64,000 nucleotides of DNA from Larimichthys crocea (GCF_000972845.2 NC_040016.1:24112304-24176303), one strand, 5' to 3'. Counted from the first letter of the stretch, positions 17,176-33,225 are shown. The notes: generated by a model from the letters alone, not told the origin. A program made the numbers and translations.

Positions 17176-17309
17176 TGCAGAGAAAAGGGCAACCTGTTTG
17201 TCTTCAGGTTGTTTACTGCTCCGTCTGTTCATGCGCGCACACACACACTTTGTATGAAAGTGAAACCTGCTACATTGCACTAAAAATTGCTAAAAACTCG
17301 AATTTATAT

Positions 17310-17392
17310 GGCATATATATATATATATTATATCTATATATTCTTCTATATATCATCGAATTATATATATATATATTATATATATGTAGTAT
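17310..17392. repeat. AT-rich simple repeat
   Basis: Imperfect (AT)n with TATATA blocks. Confidence 0.85.
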
Positions 17393-17559
17393 TCGTATTT
17401 CCGAATTTTCCTTTTATCCGTTCAGCCACAGACTTCTCTGCTGACTATAGCAGAAATTATTATTTTAATGTGAGTCTTATTGCTGGAACATATTTCAGTG
17501 TGTTTTATTAAAGTTCGGTGGGTTTTCCTGCAGGTGTGTGTGTGTGTGTGTGTGTGACT

Positions 17560-18115
17560 GATGAAATAGGTGAGCAGGGCATTCGTCTGGCAATATTAGC
17601 TCTGCCAGGCTACTGCAGGCCTGGCCGGCCCGACTGAGCGCTAATTGGCTGTTAATAGAAAGAGCGCCATTTGGGAGCACGGATCTGCCTCTCGACAGAA
17701 TGTGTGCAGGGATAATATTGTTCCAGGAGCCGTGAGGAGAATAACTTGTGCTCTATTAACACGGAGGCCCAGATGAGGAGCTGCGGCCTGAGTGCTCCAT
17801 TATCTCCTGTTCTGATGAGCGGCTCTGGATGCGACAGTGGACCACCACCGCCCCCCCTCCCCTCCAACCTTTTCCCCAATCAAGCCTCCCCAAGCCGTTT
17901 AGCTGGTTAATGTAATTCGCTTTTCAAGGGCCCATGTTATCTCTGATCATTTGCGCCATTACGCCGGAGTCAAGTGTAAATGCTGCATTATTAAGATCGT
18001 GTCTGTCAATAAATGGAGAAGCAAAGTGGCTGCAGAGCATACAGCAGAGCCAGGCTGAGTCTATATGTGGCTATCTAACAACACTTCAAAATAAAACACC
18101 CACAAAGTTCCGCAG
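17560..18115. promoter_or_regulatory. Strong candidate fezf2 enhancer
   Basis: About 550 bases of repeat-free complex sequence beginning just after a (TG)n tract, 0.7-1.3 kb beyond the fezf2 stop codon. It contains CTAATTGGCTGTTAATAG, GATAATATTG, CTATTAACACGG, CCATTATCTCC, GGTTAATGTAATTCG and CATTATTAAGATCG, all typical cores for forebrain homeodomain and SOX/POU factors. No frame or splice sites support coding. Conserved enhancers 3' of Fezf2 are known in mammals; whether this is the homologue cannot be told without alignment. Confidence 0.45.
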
Positions 18116-18517
18116 ACAGATGCCTCTGCACGGATGTCCACGATGTGTGTGTTCATGTTGTCAGATGAGTGGATCATAATTCATCCTCATGACGCTGTGA
18201 CTGGCCTAAAAATGTGTATTTAAAGCAGACTGTTTGAAACACAGAATAAATGTAGTGACAGCAGATTCAGAAGTGAAGTCTGGTTTTTAATTGAGCTGTT
18301 TCCTGTTTGGTTTATTTATTATTAAGACAAAATGTCTGCACACTTCAACATGAGCACAGTTGTCATCAGAATTCAGTTTTATTTTCCAAAATGAGAAACA
18401 GAAACAACATGGCTCAAACATTCAGGTTTCATTATAAGTTATAACTTATTTATTCACATTAACATTTTTCCTGTGAAATACACAACATGGCAATGATTCA
18501 CATTTTAAATAACATTC

Positions 18518-18523
18518 TTTATT
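18518..18523 (-). terminator. Candidate fezf2 polyadenylation signal
   Basis: AATAAA on the minus strand about 290 bases after the stop codon. Other AATAAA copies occur at 18378-18383 and 18311-18316, so the site actually used is uncertain. Confidence 0.35.
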
Positions 18524-18808
18524 TTCATATTATTATTTACAGTTTGATTGTGGAGACAGACACATGACGTCTCCTGTTTGATGCAACACAGGAAGAAGAA
18601 AAGAATCCCTCTAACGTTCCTACAGTGTTTAATTAGCTGCTGTTTGCTCTGCACAGTCCATGCTGGATCCTAAAGCTTATAGGAGCACCACAGTTCTTTT
18701 TCAGGGATCATGTCCAGTCTTATCTCTCTGGACTTTAAAAAATGGTTCACCTCAGCTACAAATGCAGGACATGAGCCAGTCTGTTTTGAGGCCTTGTGTT
18801 AATGTGCC

Positions 18809-22257
<3,449 letters not shown>

Positions 22258-22640
22258 GTTGTTGTTGTTGTTTGCAGCAGAGCAGAACTTGGTGTGAGCA
22301 ACTCCTGGTATAGTCCGACCCGCTCCTCCAGCTGCCCCGCGTCTTTTCACTCTCCTGAGCTCCCAGCAGAAAAGACAGGAGGACACATCAGTTTAATAAG
22401 CACCTTGCTGTCACAGTGTCACGCATTTGCATTCAAATGGCCATCCCCCCTGCAACAATAGCGTCCAGGGGTGATGGATTAATGCTCATTAACTAGTGCA
22501 CACAAAATTAACAGGACATTACAGAGCTCGTTAGGGAGAAGAAGAAGAAGAGGAGGAGGAGGAGGATGAGGAAGAGGGAAAAGGACTCAGATGTTGTAGA
22601 GAAGTTGAGTCTGTGCTGGAGTTTACCTCTTTAACGGTCA
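22258..22640 (-). promoter_or_regulatory. fezf2 5' leader and proximal promoter
   Basis: An AAC-repeat leader precedes the ATG. Further upstream are AACAATAG (SOX-like), TTAATGAGC/TTAATCC homeodomain sites and an E-box-like CAAATG. A GAAGAAG/GAGGAG tract lies at 22,540-22,575. No TATA box is recognisable and the start site is not placed. A 13-codon upstream frame begins at 22388. Confidence 0.4.
22540..22576. repeat. (GAA/GAG)n tract
   Basis: Purine trinucleotide repeats just upstream of fezf2. Confidence 0.85.
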
Positions 22641-24485
22641 GATGGGTGTGGAGACGCAGCAGACTGCTCCCTGTCACATGCTGGCAGCGCCCGCCCCTCC
22701 TCTGCGCGGATCACCGTCTCCTGACATCAGCGGGCACCCAAACTCTTCACTGGGTGACAGGGAGACGCCCTCCCAAAGAAAAGAGAGGGGGTGGCACGGG
22801 TTACATAGGCTGCCATATGTCATGTGAGACATACATATGAAAGCATTTCCTTCAGGAAAATGATCAGAACTGTGTTTTCATCATTAAACACGCATTGGTG
22901 GAGTTGCATGAGTTCATCTTTCAGGAGAAAGCTGCTAATCCTCAGAGATGGGATCCCTCCTCTTATATACTTACTATTTGTATAAATTCGAGGACGTCCA
23001 ATTTCCACCTGTTTAAGAGCAGAGAGTCCCTCAGGATCCTATTAAACGTCGTTCCTCCTTCCCTCTATTCAAAAGAAGCAATTTTCCAGAGCGATTCAGG
23101 GCTCAACTCAACTCAGCAGCACGGAGGGAGAAGAAAACCACAAGCTCTTTCACTTTTAGCCACTAAAGCACTGCGTGAACCTGGTTTTGTGTTTTTTTTC
23201 TTCCTGAAATAGAGGGACGGATTAAAGAGGGAGAGAGGGGGAAAGAAAAGACTTAGCGTGGACAGAGGTATACAAGGACAAATGAAAAGAGAGGCTTTCT
23301 TTCTTCTAAAGAGGCATACAAGAAGTTTGCTGGAATCCACAGTGTTGTGTGGGAGGCACAATGAGCAGCAGCCTCTCTTCTATTCGCTCCAAAGGCCGCG
23401 TTGAATTCATGTGTTTGCTGCATGGGCCATTTCTTACCTGAGGGAGTCCCAACAAGTTTACAGGGAGAGCAGGAGAAGAGACTTTAGACAATGCGTCCGC
23501 CTATAGAAATATCAAAATATTGACATAATCATTTATTCACATTTTTTTATTTTTACAAAAAAACATTGACATATTTTCAGGACATGAACAAACACTGAAA
23601 CATGTCAAAACAACTGAACAAATATGAGAAAAAAATCCATAACTGTTTAATTACCAAGTTAGGAGGAACTACTTGTTTGTGTACTTCCCTGTGTTTCAAA
23701 CATCCACTGCACATGCCCATTCTTTATTCTCATTGTTTAAATTCAGTTTTGGTTCCCCATACACAATCTGTTTGTGCTGTCCAAAGTGTGTATACCGTCA
23801 TATCTACTTACTTCATGTGCATATCCATTCATTCATCAGAAACACTGTTTGACCATTGACCTCCACTGAGAGTCAGATTCCTCCTATGTATGTGTGTTCA
23901 CACCTGACCATATTCTTAAAATATGTTTTTTAATTTGTTCACATGTTGACAACTCAAAAGTTTTTCTAACTGATCTATAAAACATTAGAGAATGATTTAT
24001 TTATACCAGTAATAATTCATTATTCACGTCATAAACATTAATGTTGTCTTTTTTTTTAAAACGGATGAAAAATAATATCCATGTCAGGGAAGATTTCAAT
24101 TCAAAATCAACTTCACATATGCAAGGAAGTTTTTTATTGCTGCTTATCATCCAACCGTCTATTAACGCTGTCAGAACATTGACAGGACGTTCTAACATCT
24201 AAGTGAAATATAAAGTGGCTGTATGTGGGGGAGTTTTGACTGAAGACCAGCTCAGCTGAATTTAGTAACTCATGTTATACTGTAGGTGGAGGAAGGTGAT
24301 GGTTTACCTCAAGCCCTATAGACTTAGCCCAGCATGTCGCCGTGCTATAACACTAGTTTTCCTGTTAATAACCTTAAAAAACATCCCTACTCTGTTTTGT
24401 TTCACACCTGCATCTCAGCATGGAAGGATTAATGCCTGTTGTCTCTGTGCTACTCATATGTAAATCAGTTAAAAATACACTAATT
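22641..24485. other. Intergenic upstream of fezf2
   Basis: No exon recognised. Complex sequence at 22,800-23,480 may hold regulatory DNA; the rest is AT-rich and unremarkable. Confidence 0.4.
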
Positions 24486-24489
24486 TGAG

Positions 24490-24780
24490 TTTATTCAGGC
24501 ACAATTGGCGGCTCATCCACACAATAAACATTGATCCTATTGCTGTAACCCAGACCCGTCCATTCAGCTCTAACAGCAATTAGCTCAAGCATTGATTTAA
24601 GGGACTCTTGCTCCTTGCCTGCAGGCATGCGAGGGACACAGATACCGGTAATGTAATAAACACTCAACAGTACTTGCACACATTAAGGGCCGCAGTGGAA
24701 ACAGGTCTTGGAACTTGACATGTTCAGATGTGTGAAATGATCCACTCTCAGAATGTAAACATGTATGACATTTAAATAAC
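24490..24780. promoter_or_regulatory. Candidate conserved non-coding block upstream of fezf2
   Basis: Repeat-free sequence with CACAATTGGCGG, AATAAACATTGATCC, CAGCAATTAGCTC and GCATTGATTTAAG, resembling clustered homeodomain, SOX and forkhead sites. Regulatory role is inferred. Confidence 0.35.
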
Positions 24781-25573
24781 ACAAATCATTTTCTTCACAA
24801 TGTTCAAACATCTCATGGCCTTCACTTCCTCCTTCCTGTTATCATGGATTTGGGTTTTTTCTTGACCCTGTTTAACGGTGCATTGTGTGTTTATATTAGT
24901 AGTAGGAGGAGGATTCGGGAGGAGTATGAGGCTAGGAGTATGAGGAGACAGGGCTGACAGGGGACTCGTAAATGCAAACACTTGGGAACACACGTCATCC
25001 CCATGGTGGAGATATAAAAGAGAGACTATTGTGCACTACATGAACATCCCACCACTTCCTGCTGACTTTGACTGTCTGCTCTGCTTGGCTGAATTCTTTC
25101 ATCACTTGCAGTTCTCTGACTCTTTCCCACAGAAAACGAATGTTTGGAGGATCAGACTGTCATCTCCTGTATTTAAGCTCTGACATGTAGGCATTACAGT
25201 GTCTGCTAGCAGACCTCTCCATTACATTTCAATTGTTTTGCTGTGGCACCACCACTGTTTAAAGTCAAATAAAACTGTCAAACTCTTCCAACAGAGAACA
25301 TTCATTCAAACATTTGTTAGAGGTATGATGCAGTCTGGACTCCAATATACAGTATATATATATATAATATGAGTACATTCACAAACAAGACACACTTCAA
25401 ATCTTAAAATGTTTTTGGTCTCAATGGAAATATGTCTGCATATCATTTGGTAATATTTAAACTATTTAGGTGTTATTGTATGTTTTGTATGGTTACTTAC
25501 TATTTTAACAGTTAACAATGAAGGCTTATAAAGACATTGTGAAAACATGTTTACATTCCACAAAGTATGAGCA

Positions 25574-25657
25574 GAAATGAATTGTTTTGGTACCAAAGTA
25601 TACCATAGACACTGAGAAATGAATTGTTTTGGTACCAAAGTATACCATAGACACTGA
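25574..25657. repeat. 42-bp tandem duplication
   Basis: Two adjacent, near-identical 42-bp units containing TTTTGGTACCAAAGTATACC. They differ only at the edges, so the duplication is recent. Confidence 0.9.
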
Positions 25658-25669
25658 AAACAACATCCA

Positions 25670-27230
25670 GCCTCATATAGTCCACTCTGAAGAGTGTCAT
25701 TTAGTTTGGAGCAGTTGTACTGGGACGTATATTCTCCAGGTAGTAAAGCAGGCTTCCATGTCAACCTACTGCTGATGAAATAACATGCTGATACTGTGCC
25801 CAACTGTAGCCTCACACATCTCAGTAGAGGAAATCACAGACAGTTGTCCTCACACTTTCCACCCGTGGTGACAACTTTCACTGACGTTAAACCTGAGGAA
25901 ATGAGACAGGAACGTGTGACTGGGAGGGAATTCTCTCACAGAAAGAGCTCATCATCTCCCCAGTGTTACATAGAATTTCACTTAAACGTTCACGCACAGA
26001 CACTTTTGAGGGAACTGTATAAATGATTTAATCTGCTTCATAAAATGTTACAATAAGTCACTTTAGATATTCAAAATTGGTCAAAAAAAAAAACCCAAAT
26101 GTACAACAATAACGTGAACAATAATGTAATAAAGCATCTTGACTGAACTAATTACATTTGCACACATGATGTTAAAAAAGTATACTTTTGCATTTACAGT
26201 ATTTGCTTTTTTGCTGCAGAGGACAGCTACACAGCATAACACAGCAAGTGATGAAATGTTAAATCAAAAAAAGTTTCAAAAATGAATTTCAACTTAAGAA
26301 AGAAGATGACCTTAATTGCACCCCTGTGGATTATGATGGAGAGAACCAATTACAGACTTCAGAAATTATGGGTCAAATGTTTTTACAAATGATATTATTG
26401 CCTTGTCTTGTTAGTTAAATGCACATTGACATTTTCAGGCAATTATTACATTAACAGAGTCTTCCGTCCTTAATGTTAATCATCTTAATAACGTGGAAAA
26501 CCAGTTGGAAAGTTATATTCTGCTGTGTACCCATCAAATCCCATCTGGATATCCCTTTTTTTTTTTTGAGAGATTTGCAGAATGAGCTAGCTGCAAGTTA
26601 GCGTCATTCACTAAATGCCGTGAGTTCATTCTTAGAGACAGCACCATGTTTAATGAATCCACAGTGGTTTCAGTACATGCTGTGCACGGCCTGTTGGCAG
26701 TAAAACAGTGAAAATATTGTTAATATAGTGTAAACATAAACTGATACTGATGTTTTTGGGGCCAGTTTTACTTTGAATCATATTTTTGTGGGGATGCATT
26801 TTTACTTATTTAAGCCACAATTTCAGAAGCTTTAACAAGATTCATTTGGGGAGTCTACATTATTTCAATTCTGAGAGGCACCATTTTAAAAGAGACTGAC
26901 ACTGTGACATCATTAGTTTAGTGGGTAGGGATGCCATGAGCTGTACAGGAATATTCCCTCAATGCAATCTAGACACTGGTGGATTTGAAAGGCTGCAGAG
27001 CAATGGCTGAAGATCTGGATGCATGTGATGGAGCAGGATCTCTGATGTAGAAGGACCCATGGGCGCTGGGTTTGATGGGACAGCTGACAACAGCAAAGCA
27101 AGGTTTGACAGCAACAACATGATTGGCTCATGGAGGTCAAGGCTGGATCTGTTGGCTTTAACAGATAGAGTGAGCGCCTGGGAGGAGGGAAACAGTGAGC
27201 ATGATGTCTGATTGAACTTCTGCTAGAAGA
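25670..27230. other. Intergenic, no gene seen
   Basis: AT-rich sequence without splice-supported exons or clear mobile elements. Confidence 0.45.
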
Positions 27231-27235
27231 TGGAG

Positions 27236-27380
27236 CTTACTTTGTAATATTATTTACATTATTGTCACTTACTTTGTAATATTATTTATATTATGGTCAC
27301 TTACTTTGTAATATTATTTATATTATGGTCACTTACTTTGCAATATTTCTTACACTATGGTCACTTTACATTGCAATACT
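27236..27380. repeat. 32-bp minisatellite
   Basis: About four units starting CTTACTTTGTAATATTATTT at 27236, 27268, 27300 and 27332. The last units are more diverged. Confidence 0.9.
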
Positions 27381-27614
27381 TTTATATGTCATGCCACTTC
27401 CATCCTCAGTACTTGTCTGTTTTTGAAGGTTGATTGTTTTTTGTGTTTATTGTGTAAATTATAGATATTTTTTGTCTGTTTTAATTTCTGTGGGTTTTTT
27501 TCCCTTTTATTTAATTTTCTACTTATGTAGTGTATATTACACTTTCTGCTGCTGTAACAAGTGAATTTCCCCGCTGTGGGATAAATAAAGTACAATCTAA
27601 TCTAATCTAATCTT
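27380..27614 (+). mobile_element. Non-LTR retrotransposon 3' tail
   Basis: Sequence GAATTTCCCCGCTGTGGGAT followed by AATAAAG and then (TCTAA)n. This is a widespread fish LINE/SINE 3' end with a short-unit tail. The minisatellite just 5' may be part of the element's untranslated region. No reverse transcriptase frame remains. Confidence 0.7.
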
Positions 27615-29075
27615 TCTCCAGCTGTATGGCTGGTTGAGTCAGTTCTCAGGTGATTGCTTCCAGACTTTAATCTGGAGTTGGTGAGATGAAATCAGTCTAA
27701 TGACTTAAATCCTTCAGTAATTGACACAAGCTCACTTTAGCTGAGTATGAGGGGTCTGATATGTGACTAGAATTTTAAATCAATAACTGTTCAATCAGAG
27801 ATGAGGACATACTGTCTTATAGAAAACTAGATTTGAATGTCATGCCAAAAATAGCTCCAGAATGTGCCTCTTCAGCTAGAAGTGATGTGCTGGGTTAACA
27901 TTCAGCTGGGTTAAACACCTGTGCACTCCTTCTTAAAGAACTGGACTTAAAAACACTGGCAGAACTGAATGTGAAATTGTTTGTGTAAGGGAGGAATATG
28001 CAGGGTGGAAGCATCCGGCTTCTCCAAATTGTGGACTTACAGGACAGGCGGATGCCATGTCATCACTTCCTGACCCAGCGATGAATGAAGAACAGGAGTT
28101 AGCCGTAGGTGTTTGGTGTTTCTCTGATTCACATCCACCTTAGCTTCTCCTTCAGCTAGAAAGGCAATACCACAATGACTTTATTACTACTATTTGTTCA
28201 ACATGTCTGTTTGAGTGGTTGACATGTGTGACCTGCACAGACAAGCAATACATTGATTAGTAAATTGATCAATCTTGATTAATGTTGCTAATGTTAATGT
28301 TTCTTTGATACCAGTAATGTATATATTACAATATATATGTTTTGTGGCTTCACAAACTGGAAGTGCTGACTTCAGGTTCAGCAATCACTTACTTCCCTCT
28401 TCTGTTCTGAAAGAAGACGGAAAGTTTTGGCGAGGGTGCCAACAAAGAGGAAAACCTGGCGTGTCAAGGCGATGTGGCGTGTTTGTGCGGGGAACAGCAG
28501 AACTGACTGTTTGACTGGATTCCTGCGTGAGTCTTTTTGTCAGCCTGAGTTTTCATCCTCCAGCGTTGCAGAGGTTTTTTCAGCCTGTCATGTCTTCACC
28601 TGGCCTCCTGAACACCCTGCACCCCCACACGAGCTGCCATGTGGCCTGTCACACCACATCGCCTTTGCCACCACATATTCGTTATACTATATCTGTGAGG
28701 AATTTTCATTGCCAGCTTGCATTTTTAGGGTTATCACAGTGAATTGTTTTCTTTTACAGTTCGATTTTATACAGAAGTCCCTCTGATCTGAGTCTTTTAA
28801 TATTAGGTATCTGTTGATATCAGGTCCCTTCTGACCAAACATCTAGAATCCTGCAGAAATGTTTGTGCCAGAGATGCTCAGTAATGAGTAAAAAGGGAGA
28901 GTGCTGAACAAACTCTATAATAAAAGTAAATAATAGGAAACATGCATAAATATACCTGAAAAATTAATACTGAATAAATCTTTGATTTTACTGGAACACT
29001 AATCTTCAACATTGGCCCAAATGTTGCTGAGCTATCCTGCTGAAGAAAGCCTCAATGACCTCACTTCACAAAAAT
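27615..29075. other. Intergenic, no gene seen
   Basis: No convincing exon. A 79-codon plus-strand frame at 28,275-28,514 has no recognisable domain. Confidence 0.4.
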
Positions 29076-29081
29076 GTCCTT

Positions 29082-29082
<1 letters not shown>

Positions 29083-29170
<88 letters not shown>
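29083..29170. repeat. Long (CA)n microsatellite
   Basis: About 44 CA units, the longest dinucleotide tract in the window. Confidence 0.95.
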
Positions 29171-29175
<5 letters not shown>

Positions 29176-29774
29176 ACACTCTCTCTCTCTTTCTTGTGCT
29201 CAGTATGAGAGAGTGGAGATAACAGACGTTGGTTCAATAAAGCAACCACTTGAGCAACCTGCCCCTCTGTTCACTTCAGTCTGCTATCCGCCCCCCTGTC
29301 CCCCTTCAACATTCACCCCCTGGCCACTTTTACACTCCAGCCCCCTTTTTATTCTCCCCAAACATCCCTGCTCACATCTATTTTTGTGACCCTCTCTCCC
29401 TCTGTGAAGTTAGAAGGACTGGCCCACAGCTCAGAGAGGTGGGGGCTTATAGGAGAAGGGGGTGGGGGAAGGTCTGCTGATGTTGAAATGAACGCAGCCC
29501 AGAGACAAAGAACTGAACATCCAAATCTGCCCCGACAACTTTACAATTTGGCAAGATGTCAAATGTTGTAAGTTGAGTATTTAGACTGTTTTCAATTACA
29601 GCTCCATCATCATCATCATGTGCTCCCATCAGTCAGTTCTCATCAGAGGAGTCACCTCCATCAGTGTCTGTGACCTGACGAATGCAGGTCTAATCAGCAA
29701 ACTAAGTTAATGAGGCGAGAGAAAAAGAAAATGCTCAGAATACGCCCTGTAAGGACATGGGGTTTTCAGTATGA

Positions 29775-29935
29775 CTCCTTGGTTCTGTAAGAACTTCCTG
29801 GAGGCCTTTAGACAGGCTGATGCTTTTAAGCAGCAACTTAAGACCGATTCATATTCTCTGACTTAACTTTATACGATATACTTTCTATACTTTGTAGCAT
29901 CTAAAGTGCTATATAAATGAAATCAACTTTACACT
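29775..29935 (+). mobile_element. Probable retroposon tail
   Basis: Ends with AAAGTGCTATATAAATGAAA, the signature found at the 3' end of many fish retroposons. 5'-truncated and diverged. Confidence 0.45.
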
Positions 29936-30296
29936 TGTTGGATCCTTGTCCAACCCACACTGTAAGCAATTGCTGTAAATTTACAGCCAATTTTCAACAG
30001 TAAAATACTGTTTTCATGTTTAACAGTTTAATACTGTTGTTAGCAATGCATTGTGGGCTTCTTAACTTGGAGCAACAGGACAGAGGCCGTAAACAGTATG
30101 CTGATGTTTTAAATGACAGTAAACTACAGTATTTTTTTGGACATTTTCCAGAAGAGGACGGCAGGATGCACAATTTAGCGGACATGTGCTACATATAATC
30201 GGTTTTCATCACTATCATCTCCGATCTACAAAATTAAACGGTACGTTAAATTAAAATCTTATTTTTTTTGCCTGTGGGTGGGATATTGCCATAATG

Positions 30297-30364
30297 TTAT
30301 ATATATAATATATATATATATATAATATATATATATATATAATATATATATAATATATATATAA
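30297..30364. repeat. (AT)n microsatellite
   Basis: Almost pure TA/AT tract about 110 bases before the start of duplication copy 1. Confidence 0.9.
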
Positions 30365-31045
30365 ATGCTCAGGAGTTTGCTATATGTACAGTGATGCTGA
30401 TTTGAATAGGCTAGCCGAAACAATATAGGCTACTTAGTTTTTTAAATAACTACTTTAGTTATTTAATCTTAACGTTAATATAGCCGAACGTCTGCATCCA
30501 AAGAGCAGCACCTGTTAACAAGAGGCCAACATTGGCAGATGGAAGTAGTAGGAACTCTTTGTGAATGCATTTTGTTTATTTCTCTGTCACTGTGCGCTTC
30601 ACAACTAACGTTAGTTTTCCAAACTCTGTAAATGATTTGTCAAACCGTTTTGCATCAGCTTTTTCTTTCATAATCTTAACACTGTAACTCAGTTAAGGTT
30701 AAATCATTCAAGTTTCAGGTGCAACAGGGCAAGTCACAGTTGGAGGTTGGAGGATCACCTTGAGGGCCGTGTAATCTGTGAGGGCATCACACCAACATTT
30801 GCAACGGGACTTGCTGCTGTGTTGCAGTCTACTACATATTCAACCTTCAGTACAGGATGAGGCAGCCTGTACTCTAGAATTCATTCAGAGGTAAAAATGT
30901 CTTCATTCCTTTCATCATTATATGGTTATATAATATTTGTATAATATATAATTGTATCATATTTGTTTGTTAGTTTGACAGTGACAACACTGGAATAATG
31001 ATACAGAGAACGGTTAACATCGCTCCTGGATCCACAAGATTCAAT

Positions 31046-31344
31046 CAGGGCCGATCACACCACCCAGACTCCCACGGAACTAAAATGTAAAAACACAAAC
31101 CTACCTCACAGGACATTTTTAGAAGTAAACTGCAAGTCACAAGCTTACATTGGCACCGGTGCCCATTACAGTTTCTTCCCTAATGTGTTGCGTCCGACGC
31201 CCCCCGCTCCCGGGCGCCCGCTCCGCTAACTTAATGAGCGGTCTCGAAAATTATCGAGGTTTTTGCTTTTTCGGGCGTTCGTGCGCCCCCCACGGAGATG
31301 CGCCCTGGGCGGCCGCCCACATTGCCAAGCCAGGACCGGCCCTG
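31046..31344. mobile_element. Short GC-rich DNA transposon remnant (copy 1)
   Basis: Left end CAGGGCCGATC and right end (reverse complement) CAGGGCCGGTCCTGG form a short inverted repeat about 300 bases apart. The GGGCGGCCGCCC core is typical of a common fish non-autonomous element. No clear target-site duplication is seen. The counterpart in copy 2 ends near 45,718 and carries a 21-base insertion. Confidence 0.45.
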
Positions 31345-32229
31345 CTCATGTAATCAAAAAGGTCTTCATGTTCCTACTTTGAAAATAGTCTTATTAGTGT
31401 AGTTTTCTGAATATTGCTAATGATGTGTTTCAAAATTCTCTTACTGATGTTATTTTTAGCTGGCAGCAGATTGTATTTTAAATGGGTTTTGCAAGAACAA
31501 AAACATACCCCACAGGATAACTCTTATTTCCTCTGTATTTGTTGCACTAGTCATTTCTAGACCCTTGTGTTATTGAACAAGTGTTGAAACTTGTGGTGTA
31601 AAGACCAGTTAAATAATATTGACATTGGCCCAAAAAGTCAGCTACGGTATAGGTCATGTCCTGACAAGCAGGTTATGCTCTGACAAGCAATTTAAGAATT
31701 TATTTAAGTTTATCGCCTTAGTCTAAAGCAGACACTACTAGGCTGTTTCTGTTTGCTCCTCGAAATCTCTTCTCAGCATCGTCGAACAGGGTTTATTTAT
31801 TTATTATTTATTTCCATTTTTTTGAAAGTACGCATTAGCATCTATGTTGATATTGCCTTTGAAATCTCCTAAGTTTTTATTGCTTATTTTGCACAATATT
31901 CACAATAATGCTTAGCAATTGTCTATAGCCCTGAGGATAAGGAAGTTCAATAATGATTGCATTTAAGACTGATATTTTAGGAAACTGCTAAATTGAGTTT
32001 TTATATTATCTGTGCCTGTCTACAGTAAAAAGAAATATCCGTATTTCTGGTTTACAGTATACTATGTAAATCATACGGATGAATACGTAAAATCTACGGT
32101 ATATTGCTGGCGTCTCTGCTGCCAGCTCTTTACTGTTATTTTACAGGAAAATGATTTACAGGGCGGGTACAGAACCATGATAGCATTGTGCTAAGCTGAA
32201 GTTTACTACTTGGTGCTTCATGTTAAGTT

Positions 32230-32899
32230 CAGTGCCGTCGCTACCGTTACGCATGTTACACGCTGCGTGAGGGAACCAAGTGCTGGAGGGGCACCAAAAT
32301 GACCCATTATCATCATGTTATAAGAGTAGCGTACGTCGTATGTGTGTGGTAAGGTGGGAGGAGTGGACGAGCGAGTGAGTGAATACGTGCGGATGGAGGA
32401 GCTGCAGGTTAGGAATAAATGTACAGTGTAGCTACAGTGTGTGATCAAATAAAGGCCATGTGTGTTTTCACCACTGCTGAAGAAAACTGTCTGGCAGCCA
32501 GACAGGAACACCCTTTAATGTGCATCATTTTTCACAGAAAGCAGTCAGACACACCGACATCAGCCCTTAAACAATGAAAACACGGCATCAAGAAGACACA
32601 GGAGTCTGCTGCTGAGAAAGAAAGAAGAAACAAAGGGATGTGGGAAAAATATAATTTTCATATATAATTAAATATAGTAGTATGTAGTAATATATGTTGA
32701 GTTGTTTGTTGTTTAAATTGTTTTGAAACAGATTACTTTACTTTTTTATTGTACTGTATTTGTAATTATCTGGGTTATTTAAAAAGTATAATATATCTCT
32801 GGTTCCCTGAGTCATTTTTATTCATTATTTATTATCTGTGTGGAGGGGCACCACAAAGCAATTACACTTAGGGCACCAAATTTGCTAGCAGTGGCCCTG
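32230..32899. mobile_element. Non-autonomous hAT-like element (copy 1)
   Basis: Ends CAGTGCCGTCGCTA and (reverse complement) CAGGGCCACTGCTA. The flanking 8-mers GTTAAGTT and GTTAAGAT agree at 7 of 8 positions, consistent with a hAT target-site duplication. Internal GGAGGGGCACC repeats occur near both ends. No transposase frame. Confidence 0.65.
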
Positions 32900-33172
32900 G
32901 TTAAGATATTAGGACAGCAGAGAGTATGGAGCTCTGTAATTGTGAAACATGAAACTAGTCTCTAATTAACCTATATATCTAATCCATTGATCTGTCAATT
33001 CATTTTCCATAGCTGCCCTGGCTCAAGTTCATTTATTGTGGATGTGTGTGAATGTGCCTTCACAGTGGCTATTCTGTTCAATGTTTGTGACTCATTTTTT
33101 TTTCCATTTCTGCATCAGTGGAGGATCATGATGTCTTGTCTTCTGCCATATAATTTAAGAAATAAACACCGG

Positions 33173-33176
33173 TGTG

Positions 33177-33207
<31 letters not shown>

Positions 33208-33225
33208 TGTGTGTGTGTGTGTGTA
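33173..33225. repeat. (TG)n microsatellite (copy 1)
   Basis: About 26 units with one interruption. The counterpart at 47,524-47,549 has about 13, so the two copies differ strongly in length. Confidence 0.9.

Larger units (their letters stand above)
29955..32170. mobile_element. Composite MITE-like DNA transposon (nested)
   Basis: The left edge has CACTGTAAGCAATTGCTGTA with further TTTACAG / ACAGTAAAATACTG segments. The right edge near 32,020-32,165 carries CTGTTATTTTACAGG and ATTTACAGGG, roughly complementary. These CTGTAAA/TTTACAG arrays typify a fish MITE family. Other repeats, including the AT tract and a GC-rich element, appear nested inside. The boundary of the 14-kb duplication falls inside this unit. 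Confidence 0.4.
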
